In this document: one piece after another, positions 40,724 through 48,940 of the stretch
Numbering within the stretch: position 1 is the first letter of the stretch
Layout of the letters: the number at the start of each line of letters is the position of its first letter
Source of the DNA: Desulfatibacillum sp.
GTDB taxonomy: Bacteria > Desulfobacterota > Desulfobacteria > Desulfobacterales > SpSt-501
NCBI GenBank assembly: GCA_020725555.1
Contig: DYEU01000016.1
Span: forward strand, 1 to 64,000
Length of the DNA stretch: 64,000 bases
Direction of reading: 5' to 3'
Made by a program: the position numbers and the translations under genes
Notes under the pieces: generated by a model
What the model was told of the DNA's origin: nothing
The model's input: the letters and a program-made list of their open reading frames with translations, nothing else
Databases searched by the model: none

Positions 40724-40753
40724 TCTTTAGACGGGAAACCGCGCGGTTGTCAA
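40724..40753 (-). promoter_or_regulatory. Candidate sigma-70 promoter for hmc operon
   Basis: A perfect TTGACA (40753-40748) is followed after 18 bases by TAAAGA (40729-40724). The surrounding 60 bases are clearly less GC-rich than the genes. It faces hmcA. Confidence 0.5.
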
Positions 40754-40802
40754 TCGCTTTTTGAGAGGCGGCCGGGCGGGAAAAGCGGTCGGCGGGGCCG
40801 GG

Positions 40803-40829
40803 GCGGCCGGGCCGCTTCGGCCCGGCCGC
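40803..40829 (-). terminator. Terminator-like hairpin after hsp20
   Basis: A perfect 11-base stem (GCGGCCGGGCC with GGCCCGGCCGC) around a 5-base loop lies 16 bases beyond the hsp20 stop. No U-tract follows immediately, though CTTTT appears about 20 bases later on the minus strand. Confidence 0.4.
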
Positions 40830-40844
40830 AGGCGTTTGCGGGCC

Positions 40845-41153
40845 TCAGGCGATTTTCACGGTCCGCGCCCCCTCCATCGGGTCTTTGAGCGGGATCGACA
40901 CCTTGAGCACGCCGTCCTTGTAGGAGGCCTTCGCCTTGCGGGAATCGACCGGGCAGCAGAACGCCGCGGCCGAGACGTACTCGAAGTCCTCCCGCGGGGC
41001 GACGAGGCTGTAGCTGTCGTCGCGGACCTTGAGCTGGATCGACTGCTTCTTCACGCCCGGAAGGCAGATTTCGAGATGGATGTGGTTTTTCTCCTCGTCG
41101 ATGTAGGAGCAGACATCGGCGGCCATTCTCAGTTTTTCCTTATCCTCGGCCAT
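40845..41153 (-). CDS. Small heat-shock-type protein (Hsp20/alpha-crystallin domain)
   Basis: 102 residues from ATG 41153, with AGGAGG upstream. The sequence is little more than the alpha-crystallin domain: IHLEICLPGVKKQSIQLKVR, then KASYKDGVLKVSIPL, the family's A-x-x-n-GVL signature. The usual N-terminal extension is short, and an unusual Cys pair (AAFCCPVD) sits in the loop. It probably acts as a holdase chaperone. It is divergent from coaE. Confidence 0.85.
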   Translation of the reverse strand: MAEDKEKLRMAADVCSYIDEEKNHIHLEICLPGVKKQSIQLKVRDDSYSLVAPREDFEYVSAAAFCCPVDSRKAKASYKDGVLKVSIPLKDPMEGARTVKIA

Positions 41154-41220
41154 GACGGCACCTCCTGTCGTCGTCGGGCCCCGCGCCGGAAAAGGCGCGA
41201 GGCCACAGGGAATCTGCCGC

Positions 41221-41248
41221 ATGCTAAGGCCGTCCCGGCCGATTGCAA
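41221..41248 (-). promoter_or_regulatory. Candidate promoter for hsp20
   Basis: TTGCAA (41248-41243), a 16-base spacer and TAGCAT (41226-41221) face hsp20, with a leader of about 60 bases. Confidence 0.4.
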
Positions 41249-41259
41249 GCCCCGGCGGG

Positions 41260-41288
41260 TTGACAACCCCCCGGCCCTCGCATAGCAA
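41260..41288 (+). promoter_or_regulatory. Candidate promoter for coaE
   Basis: A perfect TTGACA (41260-41265), an exact 17-base spacer and TAGCAA (41283-41288) lie 32 bases before the coaE GTG. Confidence 0.5.
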
Positions 41289-41319
41289 ACGTCCCGGGGA
41301 GCCACCGCAGGGGGGGGTC

Positions 41320-41934
41320 GTGATCGTCGTCGGGCTCACGGGGGGGATCGCCAGCGGCAAGTCCACGGTCGCCTCGTTTTTCGAGCAGCTGGGCGCGCGG
41401 CGGATCGACGCCGACCGCCTTGCGCGCGAAGCCCTCGCGCGCGGCACACCGGGCTGGGCCCAGGCCGTCGCCCGCTTCGGCCGCGGGATCCTCCTGCCGG
41501 ACGGGGAGATCGACCGCAAGGGCCTCGCCGCAAGGGTCTTCGCCGACGCCGCAGAGCGGCGCGCGCTCGAGGCCATCGTGCACCCGGCCGTGCGGGAGTC
41601 CGTGCGGCGCCGGCTCGCGGAGATCGGCCGCGAGGAGCCCTCCGCCCTGGTCGTCCTCGAGGTGCCGCTGCTGTTCGAAACCGGCATGGACCGGGGCTGC
41701 GACGCGCGGGTCGTGGTTTTCGTCCCGGAGGCGCTCCAGATCGAGCGCCTCATGGCGCGCGACGGGATCGACCGCGAGGAAGCCCTGCGCCGCATCCGCG
41801 CCCAGATGCCGCTGTCCGAAAAATGCGCCCGCGCCGACTGGGTGATCGACAACGCGGGCCCGCTCGCGGCGACGCAGGCCCAGGTGCGGGACATCTACCG
41901 CCGTCTCGCCGCGGCGCAGGTCGCGCCGTCCTGA
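41320..41934 (+). CDS. coaE: Dephospho-CoA kinase
   Basis: 204 residues from a GTG at 41320 preceded by a GGGGGGG run. It starts VIVVGLTGGIASGKSTVA, containing the P-loop, followed by RRIDADRLAREAL, EAIVHPAVRESV, VVLEVPLLFETGMD and the C-terminal ADWVIDNAGPL. It phosphorylates dephospho-CoA to coenzyme A, the last step of CoA synthesis. Length and motif order are canonical. It stands alone on the plus strand between two minus-strand units. Confidence 0.95.
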   Translation: MIVVGLTGGIASGKSTVASFFEQLGARRIDADRLAREALARGTPGWAQAVARFGRGILLPDGEIDRKGLAARVFADAAERRALEAIVHPAVRESVRRRLAEIGREEPSALVVLEVPLLFETGMDRGCDARVVVFVPEALQIERLMARDGIDREEALRRIRAQMPLSEKCARADWVIDNAGPLAATQAQVRDIYRRLAAAQVAPS

Positions 41935-42001
41935 CCCCCCCCCGCCCCGGCGGGAAGCGGGGTGCTGAACCTTCGCGGCAGGCCCCTTCGGCCGCGGCCC
42001 G

Positions 42002-42448
42002 CTACGCGGCGGGCGGCTCGACCAGCCGCTCGAGGATCAGGCCGAAGAAGCCCCCCCCCGCGGCGGAGGCGAAGCGCCAGCCGAGGTGGGTGCGGCAGGC
42101 GGCGCACACCCCCACCTGCCAGGCGTGGCCGGAGAACCACGTGAACTCCTCCGTGGGGCTTCCGACCGCGAGGCAGCCGTCGGCCGCGGCGAAGCAGCCG
42201 ATCTCGAAGACGATCCCGTAGGGGTTGGCGAAGCGGTGCCGGTGGCGCCCGCCCACGGCGATGCGGTCGGCGGGCCGCGCAACCCCCGCCCCGCAGGCGC
42301 GGCAGCGGATCCAGGGCTCCTCGGCGGCAAGCCGCGCCACACCCGGCCCGGGCCCCGCCTGCGGCCCTCCGGCCTCCCGCCCCCCCGGCGGCGCACGCCG
42401 CGCCGAACGGGGTGCGGGCCGCGTCCCGCTGGCTTCCCTTTCCCCCAT
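42002..42448 (-). CDS. CULT-domain protein (cereblon-type ligand-binding fold)
   Basis: 148 residues. After a proline/arginine-rich N-terminal tail of about 45 residues comes a compact domain with two zinc-type pairs, CRAC (49-52) and CAAC (115-118), and the segment TWFSGHAWQVGV then HLGWRF. Trp104, Trp110 and Trp124 are spaced 6 and 14 apart, exactly as Trp380, Trp386 and Trp400 that form the thalidomide-binding cage of human cereblon. Phe126 matches Phe402, while His378 is replaced by Phe102. Bacterial CULT proteins exist but their natural ligands are unknown. It is the last gene of the PBP/SPOR operon; GGAAGG precedes the ATG. Confidence 0.85.
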   Translation of the reverse strand: MGEREASGTRPAPRSARRAPPGGREAGGPQAGPGPGVARLAAEEPWIRCRACGAGVARPADRIAVGGRHRHRFANPYGIVFEIGCFAAADGCLAVGSPTEEFTWFSGHAWQVGVCAACRTHLGWRFASAAGGGFFGLILERLVEPPAA

Positions 42449-42487
42449 GACCTTCCGCCCCGTGGCGCCGCGGGCGCCCCCCCGGCC

Positions 42488-43852
42488 TCAGCGCGCGGTG
42501 TTCGCCACGTAAAAGTCCTCGATCCAGCCCTTGTCGCGCAGCGCCCGCCCCACCTCCCGCGCCGACTGGGGATCCGCGAAGTGCGAAACCCGCACCTGGT
42601 ACCAGCGCTTGCCGCCGCGCTCGGCCGTGGAGAGGTAGGCGTCGAGCCCCCGCTGCCTGAGCTCCTCCACGCGGCGCAGGGCGGACTCCTCCTTGAGGTA
42701 GGCCGCGACCTGGAGGGTGAAGGGCTGAACGGCGGCCGGCAGGGCCTCGCCCGCGGGCGCGGAAGCGGCCCCGGGAAGCGGCCCCTCGGGCGGCGACCCC
42801 TCCAAGCGCTCCAGCCCCAGCCGGACGCCGAGCGCGATCCCCGCGAGGGCCGCCGCAGCGAGAAGCGCGCGCCCCGCGGCGGGGCGAAGAAGAAAGGAAA
42901 GGACCCGGCGGGCCTGGGCGGCGGCCTTGTTGAGCAGCCGGGCGGCGAGGCGCGCGGCGGCCGCCCCCGCCGCGGCGAGCCGAAGCAGCGAGGGCCCGGC
43001 GGCGGGCCGTCTCCAGAGCGTGGGCGGCGGCTCCTCGCCATCCTCCTCGGCGCCCGCGGCAAAGGCGCGGAAGCGCGGCTCGGCATCCCCCCCCTCTTCC
43101 GCCCCCTCGGGCGGCCTTGCGGCCGAAACGAGACGAGGCCCCGGTGCGGCGGGCGCCGTTGCCGGCGGCCTCTCGGGCAACCGCGGCCGCTTTCGGTCTT
43201 CGGCCGCCGCGGGGGAAAGGATCTGAGGGGCCACGGGGGATGGGGCCCCGGCGGCCTCCCGGCCCGGGCGGCGCGGGGCGGCGCCGATGCCGGCGACCGC
43301 CGCCTGGATGTCCGGGCGGCCCGGGTGGGCCGCGGCGATCCGGCCTATGGCCTCTTCGTCTTCCGGGCGCATCCCGCGGTCGGCGACCCGCTTGAGCCAC
43401 AGGCGGGCCGCGCCGTGGTCGTCGGGGTGCGCCGCGAGGTAGCGCCGCAGGAAGGCCTCCTCTTCCGCCGCCGGGCGGGGCCGATCGAGAAGGATCCTCG
43501 CCCGGCGGCCGCCGATCGCGGCAAGCGCGCGGCGCCGCGCCGCCCCGGAGACGCCGGCGCGATCGAGCAGGGAAAGCGCCTCCTCGAGGACGTCCTCGGC
43601 TTCCTCGGGGAAACCCTCGCGCGCAAGGCGCTCCGCCTCCCGGAGGCGCCGCCTGAGGGCGGCGAGGGCCCGGCGGCGCACGGCCCAGCCTGCGGCGAGG
43701 GCCGCGGCCGCGAGGGCGGTTGCGGCCAAAAGCGGCATCCCCTCCGCGCCCACCAGGCGGTGGGCGGCCGGCAGCACGGGAAGCCCCCCCAGGCCGACCG
43801 CGGCCAGCCCGATCCAGAGGCCGGCGTTCAGGAGCTTCAGGGACGGCAGCAT
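42488..43852 (-). CDS. Membrane protein with C-terminal SPOR domain
   Basis: 454 residues. Two hydrophobic segments near the N-terminus (about 8-30 and 40-60) are followed by a helical, repeat-like region (about 70-170). A long Pro/Ala/Glu-rich linker leads to a third membrane helix (GRALLAAAALAGIALGV, about 325-341), then a SPOR domain (about 375-454: FTLQVAAYLKEESALRRVEE, RWYQVRVSHFADPQSAREV). SPOR domains bind denuded peptidoglycan at division sites. It follows the PBP1A-type gene by 18 bases, fitting a cell-wall role. AAGGAG precedes the ATG. Confidence 0.85.
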   Translation of the reverse strand: MLPSLKLLNAGLWIGLAAVGLGGLPVLPAAHRLVGAEGMPLLAATALAAAALAAGWAVRRRALAALRRRLREAERLAREGFPEEAEDVLEEALSLLDRAGVSGAARRRALAAIGGRRARILLDRPRPAAEEEAFLRRYLAAHPDDHGAARLWLKRVADRGMRPEDEEAIGRIAAAHPGRPDIQAAVAGIGAAPRRPGREAAGAPSPVAPQILSPAAAEDRKRPRLPERPPATAPAAPGPRLVSAARPPEGAEEGGDAEPRFRAFAAGAEEDGEEPPPTLWRRPAAGPSLLRLAAAGAAAARLAARLLNKAAAQARRVLSFLLRPAAGRALLAAAALAGIALGVRLGLERLEGSPPEGPLPGAASAPAGEALPAAVQPFTLQVAAYLKEESALRRVEELRQRGLDAYLSTAERGGKRWYQVRVSHFADPQSAREVGRALRDKGWIEDFYVANTAR

Positions 43853-43870
43853 GCGGCGCACTCCTTGCGC

Positions 43871-45895
43871 TCAGGGCCCGGCCCCGAGGGGCACGGCCAG
43901 GGTCGCATCCTCGCTCCGGGCGGCAAGGGAGGGCACCTGCGCAAACCGCAGGGCGACCTCCATCCCCCGCCCCCCCCACGGCGGGGAGGGCTCCCCCGAG
44001 GAGGGGGAGACGGTGACGAAGCGGATGTCCGGCGGAATCGGGAATTCGCGCTGCGGCTCGTCCGCGGCCGCCCGTTTCATGAACTCCGCCCAGATGGGGG
44101 CCGCCGCGCGGCCGCCGGTGAGGCCGCGGCCCTGGAGATCGCGCAATTCCGCCCCGCGGTCGAAGCCGACCCAGACGCTTGCGCTCAGGGTCGGGGTGAA
44201 GCCGGTGAACCAGGCGTCGTGGTGGTCGTCGCTCGTCCCGGTCTTGCCCGCGGCCGGCGCCTGGAAGCCCTGCTGGAGGATCCCCCGGCCGGTCCCCTCG
44301 CGGATCACGGCGCGCATCATGTCCACCACCTGGAAAGCGATGGCGGCGTCGAGCGTGCGCCGCCCGGCGATCAGCCGCTCCTCGAGCACGCGGCCGCCGG
44401 AATCCTCGACCCGGCGGATGGCGAAGGGCTCGTGGCGGATGCCGCCGGAGGCGAAGGTGGCGAAGGCCGCGGCCATCTCGAGCGGGCTCACCCCCGAGGT
44501 CCCCAGCGCCACCGAGGGCACGGCGGCGAGCGGGCTCTTGATGCCGCAGCGCCGGGCGGCGTCGATCACCGCCGGGGCGCCGACGCGCACCGCGAGCTGG
44601 GCGGCGACGGAGTTCACGCTGTGGGCGAGCGCGCGCTTGAGGATCATGGGGCCCTCGTACTGGCCGCTGAAATTGCGCGGGCTCCACGAAGGCTGCCCGG
44701 GCAGGGGAATGGAGACCCGCTGGTCGACGAAGACCGCGGCCGGGTGCAGGCCCGCCTTCTCGAAGGCCGCGTAGTACACGAACGGCTTGAAGCCCGAGCC
44801 CGGCTGGCGGTTGCTCTGGAGGGCGCGGTTGAACTCGCTCTCGGCGTAATCGCGCCCCCCGACGAGCGCCCGCACCGCCCCGGAGTGCACCTCGACGGCG
44901 GCCAGGGCGGCCTGGAGGCGGTGCGGCCCCTCGGCGGCCGGCGGGGGACGCAGGGTGGCTTCCAGCCGGGAGAGCCCGGAGGCGACCGCCTCCTCGGCCC
45001 AGGCCTGCAGCCGGGTGTCGAGGGTGGTGAAGACCTTGAGCCCGGCATGGTGGACGACGTCGGTGCCGTAGCGGTCCTCGAGATCGCGGAGGACCCAGTC
45101 GAGAAAGTAGCCCCCGGAGGCGGGCACTTCGCGCGACCGCGGCCGGAGCGCCAGGGGTGCGCGGAAGGCCTCTTCGGCCTCGGCCGCGGTGATCGCGCCG
45201 ACGGCGACCATGCGGCGCAGCACGGTCTTCTGGCGCTCCTTGGCGCGCTCGAAATGGCGGTAGGGGTTGTAGCGCGTGGGCGACTTGGGCAGCCCGGCGA
45301 GGAGCGCCGCCTCGGCGAGCGTGAGCCGCGAGGCGGGTTTGCCGAAGAAGGCCTGGGAGGCCTGCTCGATGCCGAGGGCGCCCACGCCGAAGGCGATCTG
45401 GTTCACGTAGGCCTCGAGGATTTCGGATTTGCCGAAGCGCGCCTCGATGTGCAAGGCGACCAGCATCTCGCGGACCTTGCGGCCCAGCGTGCGGCGGAAA
45501 CTGAAAAAGAGGTTCTTCGCGAGCTGCTGGGTGATCGTCGAGGCCCCCTCGAGGCGGCCGCCGGGGAAGAGGTTCACCCAGAAGGCCTTGAGCAGGCGCA
45601 GCTTGTCGATCCCCCGGTGCTCGTAGAACCGGTGGTCCTCGGTGGCGATCACGGCCTGCAGGAAATACGGGGAGATGCGCTCGAGGGGCACAAGCTCGCG
45701 CCCGCCTAAAACGAGCAGGCGCTCGCCGGCGGCGGCGTAGATCTCGGTTGCGGGCGTCTCGATGATGCGGCTTAAGGGTTCGGGGACGCGCGGCAGGTCC
45801 TTGAGGAGGACGAACACGGAGACCCAGGCGGCCGCGGCCCCGAGACCCGCAAGCAGGATCCCGAGCTGGAGCGCAAGGCGCAGGGCGTTCCTCAT
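43871..45895 (-). CDS. Bifunctional penicillin-binding protein 1A type
   Basis: 674 residues. An N-terminal membrane helix (about 8-32) is followed by a glycosyltransferase GT51 domain with ATEDHRFYEHRGID and GASTITQQLAKNLFF. The transpeptidase domain has all three penicillin-binding motifs: SGFK in QPGSGFKPFVYY, SVN in AHSVNS, and KTG in AAGKTGTSDDHHDAWFTGF. It polymerises and crosslinks peptidoglycan on the outer face of the inner membrane. Its start overlaps the stop of the upstream membrane-protein gene (ATGA). Confidence 0.95.
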   Translation of the reverse strand: MRNALRLALQLGILLAGLGAAAAWVSVFVLLKDLPRVPEPLSRIIETPATEIYAAAGERLLVLGGRELVPLERISPYFLQAVIATEDHRFYEHRGIDKLRLLKAFWVNLFPGGRLEGASTITQQLAKNLFFSFRRTLGRKVREMLVALHIEARFGKSEILEAYVNQIAFGVGALGIEQASQAFFGKPASRLTLAEAALLAGLPKSPTRYNPYRHFERAKERQKTVLRRMVAVGAITAAEAEEAFRAPLALRPRSREVPASGGYFLDWVLRDLEDRYGTDVVHHAGLKVFTTLDTRLQAWAEEAVASGLSRLEATLRPPPAAEGPHRLQAALAAVEVHSGAVRALVGGRDYAESEFNRALQSNRQPGSGFKPFVYYAAFEKAGLHPAAVFVDQRVSIPLPGQPSWSPRNFSGQYEGPMILKRALAHSVNSVAAQLAVRVGAPAVIDAARRCGIKSPLAAVPSVALGTSGVSPLEMAAAFATFASGGIRHEPFAIRRVEDSGGRVLEERLIAGRRTLDAAIAFQVVDMMRAVIREGTGRGILQQGFQAPAAGKTGTSDDHHDAWFTGFTPTLSASVWVGFDRGAELRDLQGRGLTGGRAAAPIWAEFMKRAAADEPQREFPIPPDIRFVTVSPSSGEPSPPWGGRGMEVALRFAQVPSLAARSEDATLAVPLGAGP

Positions 45896-46788
45896 GGCCC
45901 CCTCGAGTCGGCCGCCGCCGCCTGCCCGGCGGGCGCGGCCTCGGCGCGGCCCTCCATGCGGGCCCGCAGCCGCCAGACCGCCCAGTCCTGCCCCTGCAGG
46001 AGGATCACGCGCACGCCGGCCGCGTTGCGGATCTCGAAGCCCACCTCCACCAGGCCGCCCAGGGCCTCGTCGGAGATGCCGACCCGCCGGATCTGCGCGG
46101 CGACCCCGAGCAGCCGCTCCGGCTGGGGGAGCGCCCCGCGGCGCTCCTCCTCGCCCAGTTCGGCGAGAACGGCGAAGAAACGCTCGGCGGGGTAGATGCG
46201 GCCGCGGAAGACGGGGATCTGCTCGAGCGTCTTCGACTCGCCCTCGCCGCCGCGGGCGACCAGGGCGAGCGGGGCGGCGGCCAGCCGGAACTGCCGGAGC
46301 ACGCGGTTTCCGGGCTCGAGGAGGTAAATCATCAGCCCGTCGGAGGAGCGCTCGAGGTAGGTGCGGCTCCAGCGCCCCTCGCCGGCGAGCTGCAGCAGCT
46401 CGAAGGGGGAGATGATCTCCTCGGCGATCGCGGCCGGAAGGCCCCGGTAGAGTTCGCGGAAGTGCTCGGCGGAGAGGATCACCGCCTGCCCCGGGGCGAG
46501 CGCGGCGAGCACCTCGCCGAGGCTGCCGGCGTTGCGGGCCCGGCGCTCCTGGGCTTCCCGGTCGCCCGCCATCTGCTCCACGACCGAGAGGGCCGAGCGC
46601 GCCCTGCGGCCCTGCTCCCAGACGAGGCCCGTCTCGGGGCGCTCGGCGTTGGTCGCGGCGAGGTAGGCGCCGAGCAGGCTCTCCACCCAGTGCAGCCGGA
46701 ACTCGGAGACGGCGAGCGCCGCGAGCACGGCGGCGGCGAGCAGCCCGGGAAGGGAGCCCCGGGGGCGGCGATGCCCGAACATCCTCAT
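45892..46788 (-). CDS. Membrane-anchored protein of unknown function upstream of PBP
   Basis: 298 residues. One hydrophobic segment (about 13-30, LPGLLAAAVLAALAVSEF) acts as signal or anchor; the rest is predicted periplasmic. I recognise no domain. Features include LVWEQGRRARSALSVVEQM near residue 55, a central part reading LEPGNRVLRQFRLAAAPL, and an Ala-rich tail. It is translationally coupled to the PBP gene, so a cell-wall accessory role is likely but inferred. Confidence 0.78.
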   Translation of the reverse strand: MRMFGHRRPRGSLPGLLAAAVLAALAVSEFRLHWVESLLGAYLAATNAERPETGLVWEQGRRARSALSVVEQMAGDREAQERRARNAGSLGEVLAALAPGQAVILSAEHFRELYRGLPAAIAEEIISPFELLQLAGEGRWSRTYLERSSDGLMIYLLEPGNRVLRQFRLAAAPLALVARGGEGESKTLEQIPVFRGRIYPAERFFAVLAELGEEERRGALPQPERLLGVAAQIRRVGISDEALGGLVEVGFEIRNAAGVRVILLQGQDWAVWRLRARMEGRAEAAPAGQAAAADSRGP

Positions 46789-46836
46789 GGCCTGACTTCC
46801 CGCGCCGGCCGCTTCCCCCTCTCCGGCGCCGGCCCC

Positions 46837-46866
46837 ATGCTACCCGAAGCGAAGGGAGGCTGACAA
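46837..46866 (-). promoter_or_regulatory. Candidate promoter for the PBP operon
   Basis: TTGTCA (46866-46861, five of six), an 18-base spacer and TAGCAT (46842-46837) lie about 50 bases before the first gene. Confidence 0.45.
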
Positions 46867-46899
46867 GACGCCCTCGCGGCCCGTGCGCCAAGGGACCGG

Positions 46900-46929
46900 T
46901 TGACACCCCGCCCTGCCGGCGGGCACAAT
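46900..46929 (+). promoter_or_regulatory. Candidate promoter for the gene at 46956
   Basis: A perfect TTGACA (46900-46905), an 18-base spacer and CACAAT (46924-46929) lie 26 bases before the ATG. Confidence 0.45.
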
Positions 46930-46955
46930 GCCCGGGCCCTGTTCGGAGGACCGCG

Positions 46956-47711
46956 ATGCGCTCGACCCTCAAGTTGATCCTCCCCGGCCTCGTCGCGCTT
47001 TCACTCGCGCTGGCGGGGGCGCCGGCGGAGAGCGCGGCCGGAATCGACGTCGCCGACGCCGTGGCGGTCGCCGGCCGGCCGGTCACGCTCGCCGTGCGCA
47101 CGGGGGGGCTCTTCGCCGCCGCGGGCGGAACGCGGGTGACGCTCACGATCGAAGGGCAGGCGCCGCGGGAGATCCTGACCGGCGGGGACGGCTTCGGCTA
47201 CCTGCGGTTCCGGCCCGAGACCCCGGGGGTCTTGGGGCTCGCCGCCCGCGCCGGAAACGCGGAAGGCTCGGGCAGGCTCCTCGTCCTCGCCCCGGGCGAG
47301 CCCGTGGTGGTGATCGAGTGGGAGAGCGTGCTCTGGAGCGCGCTGCGCCCGGGGGAGGACGAGGCCTGCCGCGAGGCCCTGCGGCGGATCGGGCGCGGCT
47401 TCGGCATCGTTTTCGTCACGCGTTGGGCGGGCCGGGATATCGCCCGCCGCCGGATCGACGGCGACGGGCTCTCCCGGGCGGTCGCGCTCGCCTGGCGGGG
47501 CGCGACCACGCTGCGGCGCCTGCGCGAGCTCGACATCCCGATCGCGGCCGCGATCGGCTCGCGGGAAGTGACCGCCGCGGCGCGGGGGCTCGCCGACCGC
47601 CGGGTCGGCTTCGACCGCGAGCGGGGCGTCACCCGGGTCGGCTCCTGGTCGGAAATCCCCCCGCTCCTCGAGACGCCCGCCCCAGGCGGCGAGGGGCTCC
47701 GCGGCCGCTGA
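46956..47711 (+). CDS. Secreted protein of unknown function, possible degenerate HAD-like domain
   Basis: 251 residues. A signal peptide (about 1-26, LALAGAPAES) is followed by an Ig-like beta region (about 28-105). The second half has VVVIEWESVLW and then IVFVTRWAGRDIARRR, positioned like motifs I and II of HAD phosphatases. The catalytic aspartates are absent, so it would be inactive. This relation is weak. It stands alone, with its own promoter candidate, divergent from the PBP operon. Confidence 0.7.
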   Translation: MRSTLKLILPGLVALSLALAGAPAESAAGIDVADAVAVAGRPVTLAVRTGGLFAAAGGTRVTLTIEGQAPREILTGGDGFGYLRFRPETPGVLGLAARAGNAEGSGRLLVLAPGEPVVVIEWESVLWSALRPGEDEACREALRRIGRGFGIVFVTRWAGRDIARRRIDGDGLSRAVALAWRGATTLRRLRELDIPIAAAIGSREVTAAARGLADRRVGFDRERGVTRVGSWSEIPPLLETPAPGGEGLRGR

Positions 47712-47729
47712 GCCGGCCGGACCCGCGCC

Positions 47730-47933
47730 TCAGCGCCGCGGGCCCCGGTCGTTCCGGCAGCGCGGCGGCGCGCCGGGGGCCGCGGCCCCCTTCTCCCCGC
47801 AGGTGCAGCGCGCGCAAGCCCCCGGGGGGCGCTCGCGCCGCTCGGGCCGGCGCAACACCCAGAAGGCCACGAAGAGCAGGGCGAAGGCGAACAGCGCCCC
47901 GCCCGTGGCGGCGAGCGTCTCCACCCGTCTCAT
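47730..47933 (-). CDS. Small membrane protein with cysteine pair
   Basis: 67 residues: one transmembrane helix (LAATGGALFAFALLFVAFWVL) and a basic tail containing CARCTC and a further Cys. The ribosome site is poorly placed (GGAAAGG directly before the ATG). It is convergent with the gene ending at 47711 and divergent from murB. No family is recognised. The clear membrane helix supports it as real, but only moderately. Confidence 0.5.
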   Translation of the reverse strand: MRRVETLAATGGALFAFALLFVAFWVLRRPERRERPPGACARCTCGEKGAAAPGAPPRCRNDRGPRR

Positions 47934-47998
47934 CCTTTCCGGCCCCCGCCGGGGCCGTTGTTTGATTTCACGCGTGTTCTGTGGTTAGAGGCCCGACG

Positions 47999-48940
47999 AT
48001 GAACGCGCCTCCCTCCGCCCGCGACCTGGCCGCGCTGGCCGCCTTCCTGCGGGAGCGCACGCGGGCCGAGATCCTCGCGGACCACCCGCTCGCCCCGCAC
48101 ACGACCTACGGCATCGGCGGCCCGACGGCCCTGTGGGCCGCCCCCCGCCGCGAGGGGGACCTCCCGGTGATCCTCCGCGCCGCGCAGGAGGCGGGCTGCC
48201 CCCTCTTCGTCCTCGGCCGGGGGAGCAACGTCCTTATCTCCGACCGCGGCTGGCCGGGGCTCACCCTGCACGTGGGCGAGGGGCTCGGCCGGATGCGCTT
48301 TTCCGGGGCCGAGGTCGAGGTCGAGGCGGGCTGTGCCCTCCACGGCCTGGTTGTCGCCGCGGCGGCGCGCGGCCTGGCCGGCCTCGAGCCGCTCGCCGGG
48401 ATCCCGGGCGGCGTGGGCGGCGCCATCCGCATGAACGCCGGCGCCTTCGGACGCGAGATCGCCGAGCTCCTGGTCGCGGTCCGGGGCTTCACGGCCGCGG
48501 GGGCCGTTTTCGAGGCCGGGGGGGACCGCCTCCGCTTCGGCTACCGCTCCAGCCCCGGCCTCGAGGGCGTCGTGATCGCCGCGGCGCGCCTGCGCCTGGA
48601 GGCCGGATCGCCCGCGGCCCTGCGGCGGCGGGTCGACGAGATCCTGGAGCTGCGCGCCCGGCGCCAGCCCCTCGATCACCCCTCCTGCGGCAGCGTCTTC
48701 AAGCGCCCCCCCGGGTACTACGCCGGGGCGCTGATCGAGGAGGCGGGGCTCAAGGGGGAGCGCGAGGGCGCCGCCCAGGTGAGCCCCAAGCATGCGGGGT
48801 TCATCGTCAACCTGGGGGGGGCGACGGCGGCGGACGTCCATCGCCTCATCCGCCGGATCGAAACGCGCGTCTTCGAGCGCTTCGGCGTGCGCCTCGAGCG
48901 CGAGGTCCGCCTCGTGGGGGCCTTCGACGACGACTCATGA
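47999..48940 (+). CDS. murB: UDP-N-acetylenolpyruvoylglucosamine reductase
   Basis: 313 residues from ATG 47999. MurB features are HTTYGIGGPTALWAAP, LFVLGRGSNVLISDRGW, the FAD-binding LEPLAGIPGGVGGAIRMNAG, GYRSSPGLEG and SCGSVFKRPPG, with the catalytic Ser in CGSVF, and the final EEAGLKGEREGAAQVSPKHAGF. It reduces the enolpyruvyl group to lactyl in muramic acid synthesis using NADPH and FAD. Its stop overlaps the start of the exporter gene (ATGA). Confidence 0.95.
   Translation: MNAPPSARDLAALAAFLRERTRAEILADHPLAPHTTYGIGGPTALWAAPRREGDLPVILRAAQEAGCPLFVLGRGSNVLISDRGWPGLTLHVGEGLGRMRFSGAEVEVEAGCALHGLVVAAAARGLAGLEPLAGIPGGVGGAIRMNAGAFGREIAELLVAVRGFTAAGAVFEAGGDRLRFGYRSSPGLEGVVIAAARLRLEAGSPAALRRRVDEILELRARRQPLDHPSCGSVFKRPPGYYAGALIEEAGLKGEREGAAQVSPKHAGFIVNLGGATAADVHRLIRRIETRVFERFGVRLEREVRLVGAFDDDS

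Larger units (their letters stand above)
40499..40844. other. Intergenic region between hmcA and hsp20
   Basis: 346 bases without a convincing gene. It holds the hmc promoter candidate (40724-40753), a GC hairpin after hsp20 (40803-40829) and the roughly 225-base hmcA leader. That leader is long enough to hold regulatory sites, but I could not recognise a known operator or riboswitch in it. Confidence 0.6.
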
